DNA from: Aurantibacillus circumpalustris
Lineage (GTDB): Bacteria > Bacteroidota > Bacteroidia > B-17B0 > Aurantibacillaceae
Assembly: GCF_029625215.1 (NCBI RefSeq)
Contig: NZ_CP121197.1
Location: 682,001-746,000 of the forward strand
DNA: 64,000 nucleotides
Reading direction: 5' to 3'
Positions 1 to 8,366 of the stretch are shown in pieces; position 1 is the stretch's first letter; each line of letters opens with the position of its first letter. The translations under genes were made by a program, and so were the position numbers. The notes below the pieces were generated by a model, which was not told the origin of the DNA, made no database searches, and was given only the letters and a program-made list of their open reading frames with translations.

Positions 1-19
1 CTAAACATTGAACAAAGAC

Positions 20-1357
20 ATGAAAGAAAAGATACTGCATGAAACATATAAATTTTTCAGGGAATCAAATGATTTTAATGGAATTTCATTAACTGAATTG
101 GCCAAAAAGGTTGGTATAAGTTATATAGAGATTTTCCCATATATGGAAGGATTAATAAACGAAGATTTTGTCTCAATCCAGGCTGGAGAAAATCCGCATA
201 TTATTCGTATGGCTCATTACCCAAAAGATAAACAGTTGGAGTGTTTGAAAGAAGCTGAGCAGAACAAAACAGAAGTGATCAAAACTATTGAACCTAAGGG
301 GTTCGATGTAGAATTTAACCCAATCGTGCTTGTATCTCAAAGTCATTCAAGATGCATTTATCCAAGTCCTAAATATTTAGAACAAACTTTGATTACTGCG
401 GAATATGATAAAACTCCTTTTACAAAACGAATAGCATATGGAGAAGCACAATTGACTCCTGTATTCTTTGAAATTGATGTTTTGGAACGTTATTCTTCAG
501 ATCCACGGTATCGTTTCTCGTTTGAAGATTATAGTGGGGAGATCTCAATAAATGAAACCTCAGATAAACCTTCTGAATTAAAAGAGACGGACCAGATTTT
601 TCTAAAAACCTTTGGATTAGGTTATGATAACGAGGAAAACAGAGTTGCCGTTGCCTATTTAAGATATCTGTCTGATATGTCTTCCGAACATCAACTATAT
701 TGGTATTCCAAGATGGTGGAAACCAAGTGTAAAATGGTTAAAGAGTATTTTAACAACACGATTATAGGAGATTGGGTATTCAGTCAATCGCTGTTTGCAG
801 CAGTAATTGAGGAACAAATCTTGATTAATAAAATGTGTAAACTTATTATCGAAAAACCTCTTTTTAGAGAAACATTTAAGGATGAAAAGAGACCAAAGGA
901 ATTTACCTTCTTCAATTCACCTACACTTGTGAACTATGAAAAGTTCATCACCGTCTTAGATAAAATGCTTTCTGATAATATTAATAAGTCATTTTTCAAA
1001 GGAGATATTGAAGAGTATGATATAGAAACAATTTCCGAGGGTGTAGTTGAACGTAAGCCTAAAGGTACTTTGAGACTTTTAGAAGAATGGTTAAGGCAAA
1101 ACTATACTTTACATGATGAAAATGGTTATGAAACTCTCATGGCACCGTTTAAAGAAGTAAGAAAAGAAAGGCAGAAACCTGCACATAAAATAAGCCAAAA
1201 TTATTATGATAAGGCTCTATTTAAAAAGCAAATGGATTTATTGAGCAAAGTCTATCACTCATTATTAAACTTGAGGTATATTTTTCATCAACACCGTAAG
1301 GCTAAACAAGTTCAAATCCCAAAATGGCTCGAAAAGGGTGAAATAAAGCACTTTTAA
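20..1357 (+). CDS. Winged-helix plus HEPN-like protein, unknown function
   Basis: I do not recognise the family by name. An in-frame TAA at 2-4 means the gene starts inside the window; ATG at 20 is preferred over a TTG at 8. The first ~60 residues look like a helix-turn-helix/winged-helix domain (ISLTELAKKVGISYIEIFPY). The C-terminal ~150 residues are helical and carry RQKPAH near residues 384-389, which fits the R-x4-6-H motif of HEPN ribonuclease-like domains. HEPN proteins are common in abortive-infection and toxin systems, so a defence or toxin role is an inference from this motif and from the island around it. It is followed directly by a terminator and stands as a single-gene unit. Confidence 0.6.
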   Translation: MKEKILHETYKFFRESNDFNGISLTELAKKVGISYIEIFPYMEGLINEDFVSIQAGENPHIIRMAHYPKDKQLECLKEAEQNKTEVIKTIEPKGFDVEFNPIVLVSQSHSRCIYPSPKYLEQTLITAEYDKTPFTKRIAYGEAQLTPVFFEIDVLERYSSDPRYRFSFEDYSGEISINETSDKPSELKETDQIFLKTFGLGYDNEENRVAVAYLRYLSDMSSEHQLYWYSKMVETKCKMVKEYFNNTIIGDWVFSQSLFAAVIEEQILINKMCKLIIEKPLFRETFKDEKRPKEFTFFNSPTLVNYEKFITVLDKMLSDNINKSFFKGDIEEYDIETISEGVVERKPKGTLRLLEEWLRQNYTLHDENGYETLMAPFKEVRKERQKPAHKISQNYYDKALFKKQMDLLSKVYHSLLNLRYIFHQHRKAKQVQIPKWLEKGEIKHF

Positions 1358-1360
1358 AAT

Positions 1361-1393
1361 AAAAGAAGGAGTCAAATTGCTCCTTCTTTTTGC
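1361..1393 (+). terminator. Rho-independent terminator
   Basis: A perfect 10-bp stem (AAAGAAGGAG at 1362-1371 and CTCCTTCTTT at 1380-1389) with an 8-nt loop, followed by T residues. It closes the gene that ends at 1357. A-tract and T-tract flank both sides, so it can also serve the converging minus-strand gene ending at 1411. Confidence 0.8.
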
Positions 1394-1410
1394 TTATACG
1401 AATATGTTTG

Positions 1411-1872
1411 CTAATTCGCACTACTTCCAGAAACAACAAGATTGTTAATGTATTTTTTGGCCATTTCATCGTTACCAATTACATTTTTTGAATAAAGCCA
1501 TCCTTTGTGCATATCTCCAAAGTTGATTATCCCTACCTTTTCAGGTTTCCTATATGAGTCTTCGAAGGTTATTTGATCTTTAATATCTACAATTTTCTTA
1601 TACCACCTTATTATTTGCACATTTTTATTGAGTTCAATATCATCAAGCAAGCAAAAAAAGTAACCGTTTCTAGCGACCACCCATGTGACTTGAGTGGGCG
1701 TTTGAAAAATTTTTAAAGCATAGGTGTTTATTACCTCCAAATTCCTTGAAGATATATCAATGTTTGAGACACTAAGCTTCTTGTGATTTTCATTAATAAA
1801 ATCAATAACGATGTTTTTAATTTCGTTCTCAGTCTTAAAAGACCTATATCCAAATAAAGAATAAAAGCTCAT
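1411..1872 (-). CDS. Hypothetical protein, 153 aa
   Basis: No recognised domain. The protein is soluble, with a mixed alpha/beta pattern and a basic, aromatic middle section. Its start lies 5 bp after the stop of the membrane-protein gene upstream on the same strand (1878-2399), so the two are probably co-transcribed. Both belong to the accessory island. Function unknown. Confidence 0.5.
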   Translation of the reverse strand: MSFYSLFGYRSFKTENEIKNIVIDFINENHKKLSVSNIDISSRNLEVINTYALKIFQTPTQVTWVVARNGYFFCLLDDIELNKNVQIIRWYKKIVDIKDQITFEDSYRKPEKVGIINFGDMHKGWLYSKNVIGNDEMAKKYINNLVVSGSSAN

Positions 1873-1877
1873 TTTTA

Positions 1878-2399
1878 TTAAGTTCCAGTTTGGTTTAATT
1901 TTTCATCTTTTCCTTCATTAAGTTTCTTAATGATTTTTGGTAAAATTGTTGGCCAGGTAACTGCTATTGTTACGCACGCTATAATACTACATTTAAACAT
2001 TCCAATTGAAGTAGCTACATATGCAATTATTCCTGAGCCACCTGCCCAAAATAAATAGATTACAAAAATCTTTTTATTCTCATATTTAAAAGAAAAAAGC
2101 GATTTTTTATCGTCTCCATTCGCCACCATGTAATATATAAAGTCAGCTGTTATTATAACAGCGCCCATTATAATACATCCCACTGAAAAAACTGCAATTT
2201 CCTTCGTTATCATCAGATCTCCCAACTGATCCCAGAAACTAGAAACATCTTTAGTTATTACCGTTTTAATTGAACTGGGTTTAACAATAGAGTCCATTAA
2301 AGCCTTTTTAATACCAATAGAATCATTTTGAGCGGCAATAAGTATCTTATTTGCAGCAATAACGCTATCTTGATATTTGAGGGTGTCCTGGAATGCCAA
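1878..2399 (-). CDS. Hypothetical membrane protein, 173 aa
   Basis: A soluble N-terminal ~60 residues is followed by three hydrophobic segments: about residues 68-92 (IAVFSVGCIIMGAVIITADF), 110-132 and 136-156. The tail is lysine-rich (LPKIIKKLNEGKDEKLNQ) and probably cytoplasmic. No family recognised. It is the first gene of a tight pair with the 153-aa gene 5 bp downstream, a soluble plus membrane arrangement. No function can be given. Confidence 0.55.
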   Translation of the reverse strand: MAFQDTLKYQDSVIAANKILIAAQNDSIGIKKALMDSIVKPSSIKTVITKDVSSFWDQLGDLMITKEIAVFSVGCIIMGAVIITADFIYYMVANGDDKKSLFSFKYENKKIFVIYLFWAGGSGIIAYVATSIGMFKCSIIACVTIAVTWPTILPKIIKKLNEGKDEKLNQTGT

Positions 2400-2449
2400 T
2401 TTGTAAGAATGGGAGAATAAATATAATGTTTTAATACTTTATGGCCAAG

Positions 2450-2743
2450 TTATTGATTTTCCGTGTTGCTTTTCAATTCCAGCCTCATCCAAACAAGATC
2501 TTCATAAATTTCATCTGCAGCCTCCTTTGGAGATTCACTCTTTTCACATTTTAATTCCACGAAAGTTATATAATAGCGGAAAATAGTTTCTGATTTTTCG
2601 ATTCCCATTATTTTAAAAATAATTTCAGGTATGCTCAAGTAATGATCCAACGGATCAAATCCAATCTTTTCAAGTCCTATCAGTAATTTCATATTTCGTA
2701 TGTGATCAGCTATAAGTGCAGTCACCAATTCCTTTTCTTTCAT
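2450..2743 (-). CDS. Hypothetical protein, 97 aa
   Basis: A small acidic, mostly helical protein with no recognised domain. It lies between the transposase gene (start of its CDS at 3901, end at 2774) and the 173-aa membrane protein, all on the minus strand. The 30-bp gap to the transposase stop is AT-rich. It may belong to the unit below it or be a passenger next to the insertion sequence. Confidence 0.45.
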   Translation of the reverse strand: MKEKELVTALIADHIRNMKLLIGLEKIGFDPLDHYLSIPEIIFKIMGIEKSETIFRYYITFVELKCEKSESPKEAADEIYEDLVWMRLELKSNTENQ

Positions 2744-2773
2744 AATTTTTCATTTTAGATGTTTACTATTTTA

Positions 2774-3901
2774 TTAAGCAGCTTCTTGAACTTGTTCTCT
2801 TTTGATAAGTTCTTTATATGATATTTTTCTAAGAATTGTAAGTGGCATAAAGTCTTCAAACAAACATTCCTGATCTAGTTGTCTTCTATTCCACCTATAA
2901 GTGTTTTCGTTTAAATATTTTTCAAAATGCTGATATGAGGCGTGAAAATAGGTGCCAATAACCATCTTTTTTAAATGTTTCCAAGCATTTTCGATATTGT
3001 TAATATGGACACCATTTATAACATAACCCTTGTCGTGATTAACTGATAAGTGTCGAGAAAATAGTTGCGAAGTATTAAAATATACGCTGGATTGATCGGT
3101 GACCAAAATAGAATGAGAAGCAATATAGTTTTTTAGAATGGGAAGAATGTTTTTCTTTGTAAGATCAATTCTGCTTCGACCTAATATTTTCATTATCATC
3201 CTACCTTTCTGTTCCATCATCCCTAGAATAACCACGCCAGTCTCAAAAGGTATTCTATCAGATTTACGATCATCATGAGAATTGTATGGCTTGCCGCCTC
3301 TTTCAATCATTTTTTGATGAAGTATTTCTTTTGTTGAGCCTTTTTTTCGCCCTACCTTTTTTTTAATACCCAGCTCTAATCGTTTTTCAGTTGTAAAATT
3401 CTGCAACCTGTTTTGCTCTTCATCATGCTTTTGTTTGGCCATTAGTAATCTTAAATCCCTATTTATTTTAGGGCCAATAAATGCTTCATCAGCCTCAACT
3501 ATTCCACTCAACATAATTTCATTCTCGTTTGTTAGAGCCGCCCTCATTCTATGTAGCATAAACCATGCGGTGTGTTGCTTAACACCAAGCAACTTTGCTA
3601 ATTGACACGAAGAAATACCCCTCTTATTTCCTGTGAAAAAATACATTGCGATAAACCATTTTGTAAGTGGAACTTTGCTTCGATGAAAAATGGTACCCTG
3701 AGTTACACTGAATTGCTTTTTACAGGATGAACATTTATATATATTCCTCGTTGTTAAAAGATAATTCATTTGATCGTTGCCGCACTTGGGACAATTTGGT
3801 TTTCCATTCCATCTCACTGAAACAAGATAGTCGTGGCACTTCGAATCGGTATTGAACCGAGTCAAATGCGTAGGTAACGAATATGTTGTTTTAGTTTTCA
3901 A
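2774..3901 (-). CDS. IS1595-type transposase
   Basis: This 375-aa transposase has the IS1595/ISXO2 domain order. An N-terminal zinc ribbon carries two Cys pairs (CPKCG and CSSC, about residues 37-61). Next comes a helix-turn-helix region (SCQLAKLLGVKQHTAWFMLHRMR, here split for reading), then a DDE-type core with VEADEAFIG, ILVTDQSS and NIENAWKHLKK supplying the likely acidic residues. A lysine/arginine-rich insertion sits between the first and second acids. The frame is intact and of normal length, so the enzyme may be active. I could not find matching terminal inverted repeats on either side. Confidence 0.92.
   Translation of the reverse strand: MKTKTTYSLPTHLTRFNTDSKCHDYLVSVRWNGKPNCPKCGNDQMNYLLTTRNIYKCSSCKKQFSVTQGTIFHRSKVPLTKWFIAMYFFTGNKRGISSCQLAKLLGVKQHTAWFMLHRMRAALTNENEIMLSGIVEADEAFIGPKINRDLRLLMAKQKHDEEQNRLQNFTTEKRLELGIKKKVGRKKGSTKEILHQKMIERGGKPYNSHDDRKSDRIPFETGVVILGMMEQKGRMIMKILGRSRIDLTKKNILPILKNYIASHSILVTDQSSVYFNTSQLFSRHLSVNHDKGYVINGVHINNIENAWKHLKKMVIGTYFHASYQHFEKYLNENTYRWNRRQLDQECLFEDFMPLTILRKISYKELIKREQVQEAA
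2774..3901 (-). mobile_element. IS1595-family insertion sequence, ends not resolved
   Basis: The interval covers only the transposase gene, because no inverted repeats or target duplications could be read by eye in 2400-2773 or 3902-4135. The true element probably extends tens of bases beyond the coding region on each side. Confidence 0.5.
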
Positions 3902-3934
3902 TTCTCAGTGTTTTATTTTATAGGAACCTTTGTT

Positions 3935-4075
3935 AAAAAAGAATATTTGTTGCATTCTTATTGAAATCTCTACATATATCGAGAGAGATTTAAAAAAAGA
4001 ATATTTTACGTCAGATTTGCCTCTGAAACGCAGTAAATGTGTTGGTATAGGGAAGAACTAAAAAAAAGAATATTT
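3935..4075. repeat. Three copies of an A-tract motif
   Basis: The 14-bp motif AAAAAAGAATATTT occurs at 3935-3948, 3993-4006 and 4062-4075, with starts 58 and 69 bp apart. It lies in the 234-bp non-coding stretch upstream of the transposase gene. No coding potential was seen here. It may be part of the insertion-sequence end or a regulatory region; its role is unknown. Confidence 0.6.
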
Positions 4076-4135
4076 TTTTCGATTTGTTAAAATTCTCCAT
4101 TAATCAACTTTTGTGGCGAGATGAAGTCTGGGTTT

Positions 4136-4591
4136 TTAATTTAGTTTTGGGTCAAAACGCAGGAGCGCTTCTTTGTGTTCAATGAAGCGAAAGATGTTTT
4201 TAGAGATGTGTTCACACGTTGCATTTTCATTTAAAAAAGTACCGCCATAATAATAAGGCTGCTGTAGTCCTTCAAGATCAAATAAATGAGCGAATTCATG
4301 TGGACCTAAATTAAAGAAGTCAAATACTCCAGCTATCGAACCCTCTTCTTCGTCCAATCCGATTAGGAAAGGTTCTTTTAATTTATCATTGAAATACCAA
4401 CTCTCATTAAAAAGTAATGGTAGATCCTCAAAAATCCAGGCGTGAAAACACGTTGCGAATTGTATTTCTTTCCCGTGTTCAATCGCACAGAACACGGCGT
4501 AACTATATTCACCCATTCTTGGATGTGTTTTTATTTTTGCAAGATGCTTTGCAAACTTGATTAGACGTTGGTCAAATATTTTTGTTTTCAT
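4136..4591 (-). CDS. Hypothetical protein, 151 aa
   Basis: ATG at 4591 is chosen over an upstream start at 4681, because the longer version would run into the preceding 72-aa gene. No domain is recognised. Residues around LGPHEFAHLFDLEG contain a formal HExxH pattern, but the context resembles a helical LxxxEaxHLF motif of small phage or accessory proteins rather than a peptidase, and no third zinc ligand is obvious. The start lies 20 bp after the 72-aa gene, so the pair is probably one transcript. Confidence 0.5.
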   Translation of the reverse strand: MKTKIFDQRLIKFAKHLAKIKTHPRMGEYSYAVFCAIEHGKEIQFATCFHAWIFEDLPLLFNESWYFNDKLKEPFLIGLDEEEGSIAGVFDFFNLGPHEFAHLFDLEGLQQPYYYGGTFLNENATCEHISKNIFRFIEHKEALLRFDPKLN

Positions 4592-4611
4592 AATCGTTAT
4601 TTTAAAATTGT

Positions 4612-4830
4612 TTAATTGTAATTGTGTTTTAAAAAATGCTTGAATATTAATTCTTTCCATATATCTGTAGACACCTGACAAGAATTTCTATTTGGTGCGT
4701 CGGTGAATTTATAACTCACACCAGGCTTCAAGCGTTTACCATTACCTATCTGGACATAATTACCTTCTGTCCTTAGGAATTTAAAATAGCATCCCATGAG
4801 ATAGTTATCCCATTTTTCCTTTTTAAGCAT
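4612..4830 (-). CDS. Hypothetical small protein, 72 aa
   Basis: A basic 72-residue protein with no recognised family (begins MLKKEKWDNYLMGCYF). It is kept because it lies directly upstream of the 151-aa gene on the same strand with a 20-bp gap, as in an operon. The 198 bp upstream of it are non-coding and rich in stem-loops. Confidence 0.4.
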   Translation of the reverse strand: MLKKEKWDNYLMGCYFKFLRTEGNYVQIGNGKRLKPGVSYKFTDAPNRNSCQVSTDIWKELIFKHFLKHNYN

Positions 4831-4859
4831 ATTTTTTGATTTTGTCTAACCAGTGTGAG

Positions 4860-4999
4860 GAAGCGAATCAATGCCCCCGCATATCATCGCTTCTTGGAAT
4901 ACACTATCTTACAGACCACATCTCATGAGAGTTACAAACCTCTCATCCAGAAGTCACTTGACCTATAAGACAATAGAATCCCATGAACCTATTAGATTC
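4860..4999. other. Intergenic stretch with three stem-loops
   Basis: Between the 72-aa gene and the DUF2130 gene there are three successive inverted repeats. The first pairs GAAGCGA (4860-4866) with TCGCTTC (4887-4893). The second pairs ATGAGAG (4925-4931) with CTCTCAT (4940-4946). The third pairs GAATC (4976-4980) with GATTC (4995-4999). None has a T-tract, so they are not ordinary terminators. A small RNA, leader structure or short dispersed repeat is possible. Confidence 0.35.
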
Positions 5000-5028
5000 C
5001 TCGTCTTGGTACTGTAAAATGAATTGTA

Positions 5029-5991
5029 TTAACTAGCCTTTGGAAGGGATTCCAAAGTTTGTAATTCAGGGAATGATGCTACTCCTGCAATGCCCTTTAG
5101 GGAACCATAGAATTCTATGGATTGGGTCAATACTTGTTCGAGAGCTTTCTCTCTTTCTTTCCAAAGCATTGCCATTTTTAATTTTTCTTGATTATGTGTC
5201 TGTTGTAATGTTCTGAAGCCATCAAGGATGCTTTCAAAACTATTTCTGAAATTATTCGAAGTTAAATACTCAAACAACCTTTCCTTTTTATCATCTTTAT
5301 CCTTTTGTGTAAGTAGGAAAGATTGCATTTTCAAAAGTCCATATCGAAGAACAATTGCTAATTCCTTTGCATCAACATACTTGCAGATCCAAACGCCATC
5401 CTGAATGAAGAAACGTCCATCAGACTCTTTTGGCATTGCTTGTGTGACAAGGATTAGAACATCAGCTTTTGCTAGTAGATTATCTTCTTTTAATTTAGTG
5501 ATCCATCCTTCAGAAAATGTTTTGGTGTTTTTTGATTCGTAAATAATCTTACCGATTTCAAGACCAGACGTTGTTTTGATAACCTGGATACAATCAGCAC
5601 CACGCTGACCTTTTTTTACCTCGATAATTTCATCAGTTGGGAAGGTATCTTGCAACATCTCTTCTAACAAAAGCTCCTGAGCTTCACCAGAATTTTGCTG
5701 GCTGGTGAATGCGGATTCGGCACGTTTTTTTGCTTCATCCATTTTGTTTTTAAGATCAAGTATGATTTTTTCCCGCTCCTTAATTTTGAGTGTAAACTCT
5801 TGTTCGACTTGATCTTTAATTTTATTAAAGTGAAAGAGTTCCTTTTGTTGTGAGGAAATTTCTTTTTGGAAAGCGGACTCCTTTTTGGAATATTCTTTTT
5901 CCAGTTCAGTTCTAATTTCAATTTGGAACTGATGAACCAGGGTATCTGGTATTTTGTTACCGCAGCTTGGGCATTTGATTGAAGTTTTCAT
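5029..5991 (-). CDS. DUF2130 protein, nuclease-like
   Basis: This 320-aa protein has the DUF2130 layout. An N-terminal half zinc ribbon (IKCPSCGNKI) is followed by a long charged coiled coil (about residues 20-105). Then comes a region with IEVKKGQRGADCIQ and KIIYESKNTK, which matches the D...ExK arrangement of PD-(D/E)XK nuclease folds. The C-terminal ~100 residues are again helical. The family is thought to be nuclease-like; its biological role is not established. It is flanked by accessory genes, and a restriction-like or defence role is an inference. Confidence 0.8.
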   Translation of the reverse strand: MKTSIKCPSCGNKIPDTLVHQFQIEIRTELEKEYSKKESAFQKEISSQQKELFHFNKIKDQVEQEFTLKIKEREKIILDLKNKMDEAKKRAESAFTSQQNSGEAQELLLEEMLQDTFPTDEIIEVKKGQRGADCIQVIKTTSGLEIGKIIYESKNTKTFSEGWITKLKEDNLLAKADVLILVTQAMPKESDGRFFIQDGVWICKYVDAKELAIVLRYGLLKMQSFLLTQKDKDDKKERLFEYLTSNNFRNSFESILDGFRTLQQTHNQEKLKMAMLWKEREKALEQVLTQSIEFYGSLKGIAGVASFPELQTLESLPKAS

Positions 5992-6223
5992 GGCACATAA
6001 ATTTTTTGTTTAAACATGGTCCATCACTTAAGATGAACTGTTTGGTTAATAAAATTGTTTTTTGCTTTTCAACTCACTCCCAGTGCCAGGGCGAGTTTGG
6101 TATTTCGGGGGAATAAACAGGGTTTTAACCTATTTACAAACTCTTATACGCAAAATGGAACTATATGGTTTCATTTTTTTTGAATTATTTTCCTTATATT
6201 TACATAACTAATTGAAAATCAGA

Positions 6224-6457
6224 ATGAAAAAAGTAAATACTGAGGAGAAAAAGTATTTAAAAGCATTGGGAAATCATATTGCGGTTTTACGTAAAAAACG
6301 AGGATTAACCCAAGTACAATTGGCGAAGAAATTAGGAACAGAACATCCACAAATAGGACGATTAGAGAGGGGTGAGACTAATGCGACTATTATTATTCTT
6401 AGAAAAATTGCAAAGGAATTAAATATTAATGTTAGTGAATTAGTGAGTATTGATTGA
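6224..6457 (+). CDS. XRE-family HTH regulator
   Basis: A 77-residue single-domain Cro/CI-type DNA-binding protein. The helix-turn-helix spans RKKRGLTQVQLAKKLGTEH and continues with the typical recognition-helix pattern PQIGRLERGETN. ATG at 6224 is chosen; a TTG at 6212 would add only four residues. It lies 18 bp ahead of the membrane-protein gene at 6476, so it probably regulates that unit and perhaps the RES gene beyond. Confidence 0.88.
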   Translation: MKKVNTEEKKYLKALGNHIAVLRKKRGLTQVQLAKKLGTEHPQIGRLERGETNATIIILRKIAKELNINVSELVSID

Positions 6458-6475
6458 AATCTTAAATTGTAACCC

Positions 6476-7006
6476 ATGAGAAAAATTATCAGAATATTTT
6501 GGAAAAAAAACGACGGTGACTTAACGCAAATATCATACGATGAATATAAAGCAAACCTAATTGATCTCTCGGAAAAACAACGCAACGCAGCATATGAAAA
6601 AGCATGGGATTGCAGAAAATTTGAAATAGAATTGTATTGGAAGAGAGCGACTTATTTCTGGGCATTAATTGTTCCTACATTTGCGGGTTATTTTGCCCTT
6701 ATGAATTCACAAAATTATACCAAGACTGATTATTATAATCATGCAGAAGTGTTTATAGTAATTTGCATTGGCTTTATACTTTCAGTGGCCTGGGCATTAG
6801 TAAATAAAGGTAGTAAGTCATGGCAGAGGCACTGGGAGATACACCTTGATCTTCTTGAGAATAAAATAACAGGCCCACTTTATAAAACAGTCAGTCCAAA
6901 CGAGACGTTCTCTGTTTCAAAAATAAACGAAATTATTAGCTGGTTTTTTACAGCGATATGGATTCTACTTGCTTACAAATTTCAAGGAGATCAGGGCTTA
7001 ACTTGA
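6476..7006 (+). CDS. RipA-like small membrane protein, 176 aa
   Basis: A cytoplasmic N-terminal ~60 residues ends in CRKFEIELYWKRATYFWALI, which I associate with proteins annotated as RipA-family octameric membrane proteins. There are hydrophobic segments at about residues 62-80, 94-112 and 157-172. The order fits a small multi-pass inner-membrane protein. It follows an XRE regulator by 18 bp. It ends at TGA (7004-7006), and the same reading frame stays open for another 58 codons. The family assignment is from memory and moderate; no function is shown by the sequence. Confidence 0.6.
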   Translation: MRKIIRIFWKKNDGDLTQISYDEYKANLIDLSEKQRNAAYEKAWDCRKFEIELYWKRATYFWALIVPTFAGYFALMNSQNYTKTDYYNHAEVFIVICIGFILSVAWALVNKGSKSWQRHWEIHLDLLENKITGPLYKTVSPNETFSVSKINEIISWFFTAIWILLAYKFQGDQGLT

Positions 7007-7183
7007 TTTTTTTGGAAAACGACCAATATTAATTTTATAACAACCTGTTCCATTATTTTGGTGGTAGGTGTTGTTTTATCATTTTTTTTAGGCTACGGGA
7101 GAGGTTATTTTTCCAACAGAGGATTTAAAATGTATAAAAGAAACATCACTTTTATTAATCCTAACTCTGAAATTAAACTTTAA
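7007..7183 (+). other. 58-codon open frame with one membrane segment, no ATG
   Basis: Directly after the TGA of the 176-aa gene, in the same frame, 58 codons stay open until TAA at 7181-7183. They encode a clear transmembrane stretch (SIILVVGVVLSFFLGYGRGY) followed by a basic tail. There is no ATG in frame, so it is either a small protein with an unusual start, a stop-codon read-through tail, or a decayed gene. It ends 10 bp before the RES gene. Confidence 0.35.
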
Positions 7184-7192
7184 TAGAACATA

Positions 7193-8089
7193 TTGATTTT
7201 TGACAGTAAGTATATTAAGGAAATGGGTTTGGAAGATTTAAGAGAACGGTTAAATTTTGTCAGAAGTCTTCCACTTGAAACAACTTCAATTTCAGATATC
7301 CAGAAATTAATAGGGGAAGTGATTCTAGGCCATAGTAGAACTCTTTATTACCTTGATTTGGAAATGTTAATGCGAGCGAGAAAAAACAGAGGTAAAAAGA
7401 CTTTTCGTAATATTAAGAGTTTAGGTTGTCCTAATTGGAAATCAATCGATCCTAAAAACTGGGTTTACTGCAGATGCAACGATAAAGGTGAAAAGATGTT
7501 CTATGCAGCTGGTGAAACCGACACCTCAATTATAGAAACCAAACCAAAAAAAGGTGAGCATATTACACTGACGATGTTTAAATCAAAAAATGAAACCAGC
7601 AGAGCTTCCGTTCAAGTGATTGGAGGAACAAAATTGCGTTTAAACGATCAGAGATTTGGAAAAATCATCAAAGAAGACGTTAATAATTATAACAATTTAG
7701 ACAAGGAATTAAAAGCCAAAAACGAATTAGTAAATAACTTTCTGGAAGAACAGTTTATGCTTGATGTGCCAAAAAGTGAAAGCTGGAAATATAAAATTAG
7801 TATTGCTATTACCAAGATACTGCTTACAGGTGAAGGTATTCATGGATTGGTGTTTCCTAGTATCGCCATGAAACACAAGGGTGTAAATTTAATCTTAAAA
7901 CCAGAATTTACTGACAATCATTTTCAAATAGCGGGTCGTAGTGTTGTTGAAATAAAAGAAGTTACCACACAATATATTGATGTAAAACACGTATTCTCTC
8001 CACTCAATAAAAAAAATAAAGCTCCTGAAATTATAAAATGGAGATTACCATATCCTGAAGAGAACGAAGAATACAGGATAGAGATTTAG
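7193..8089 (+). CDS. RES-domain protein
   Basis: A 298-aa protein with a C-terminal RES domain, a fold that in characterised toxins degrades NAD+. Motifs seen are CRCNDKGEKMFYAAGET followed by DTSIIET (about residues 93-116) and GIHGLVFPSIAMKHKGVNLI (about 220-241), matching the conserved Arg, Tyr, Glu and Ser positions. An N-terminal ~85-residue helical region precedes the domain. The frame opens at 7187; TTG at 7193 or ATG at 7223 is the start. Classic RES toxins sit beside a Xre antitoxin. Here an XRE gene lies two genes upstream, so a toxin or defence role is plausible but inferred. Confidence 0.75.
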   Translation: MIFDSKYIKEMGLEDLRERLNFVRSLPLETTSISDIQKLIGEVILGHSRTLYYLDLEMLMRARKNRGKKTFRNIKSLGCPNWKSIDPKNWVYCRCNDKGEKMFYAAGETDTSIIETKPKKGEHITLTMFKSKNETSRASVQVIGGTKLRLNDQRFGKIIKEDVNNYNNLDKELKAKNELVNNFLEEQFMLDVPKSESWKYKISIAITKILLTGEGIHGLVFPSIAMKHKGVNLILKPEFTDNHFQIAGRSVVEIKEVTTQYIDVKHVFSPLNKKNKAPEIIKWRLPYPEENEEYRIEI

Positions 8090-8207
8090 CTCTAAATCTG
8101 AAAAAGTATAATTTCTATTTTTTCTTACTATTTATAAGTAGTAAAAGATAAAAATTGTATTAACCAACTCCCTTTTCTTTATGGATGGGGAGCAAAACTA
8201 TTTAATC

Positions 8208-8366
8208 ATGAACGAAGAAAATACTGATTTAAAATTAATGCCAAGTCCTGTAGAAGACTTAATTGAAAAACTCTTGCAAAGTCCTCACCTGCCAAAAATT
8301 GTTGAAATACTTAATGGTTATCTGAACTTAAGGGAGACCTGGGATATTAAAGATGGTAAAAAATAA
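8208..8366 (+). CDS. Hypothetical small protein, 52 aa
   Basis: A small acidic protein with no recognised domain. ATG at 8208 is preferred; an ATG at 8181 would give 61 residues. It follows the RES gene on the same strand after ~120 bp and converges with the 142-aa gene whose stop abuts it at 8367. A role as a RES partner is possible only by position. Confidence 0.4.
   Translation: MNEENTDLKLMPSPVEDLIEKLLQSPHLPKIVEILNGYLNLRETWDIKDGKK

Noticed and set aside
4200-4320. HEFAH in the 151-aa protein as a zinc-protease site
   Set aside because: The surrounding residues resemble a helical LxxxEaxHLF motif and there is no plausible third ligand or protease-like layout.
6061-6120. Possible RNA gene or att site around CCCAGTGCCAGGGCGAG
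   Set aside because: The short inverted pairing is imperfect, no tRNA-like cloverleaf forms and no flanking direct repeat was seen.
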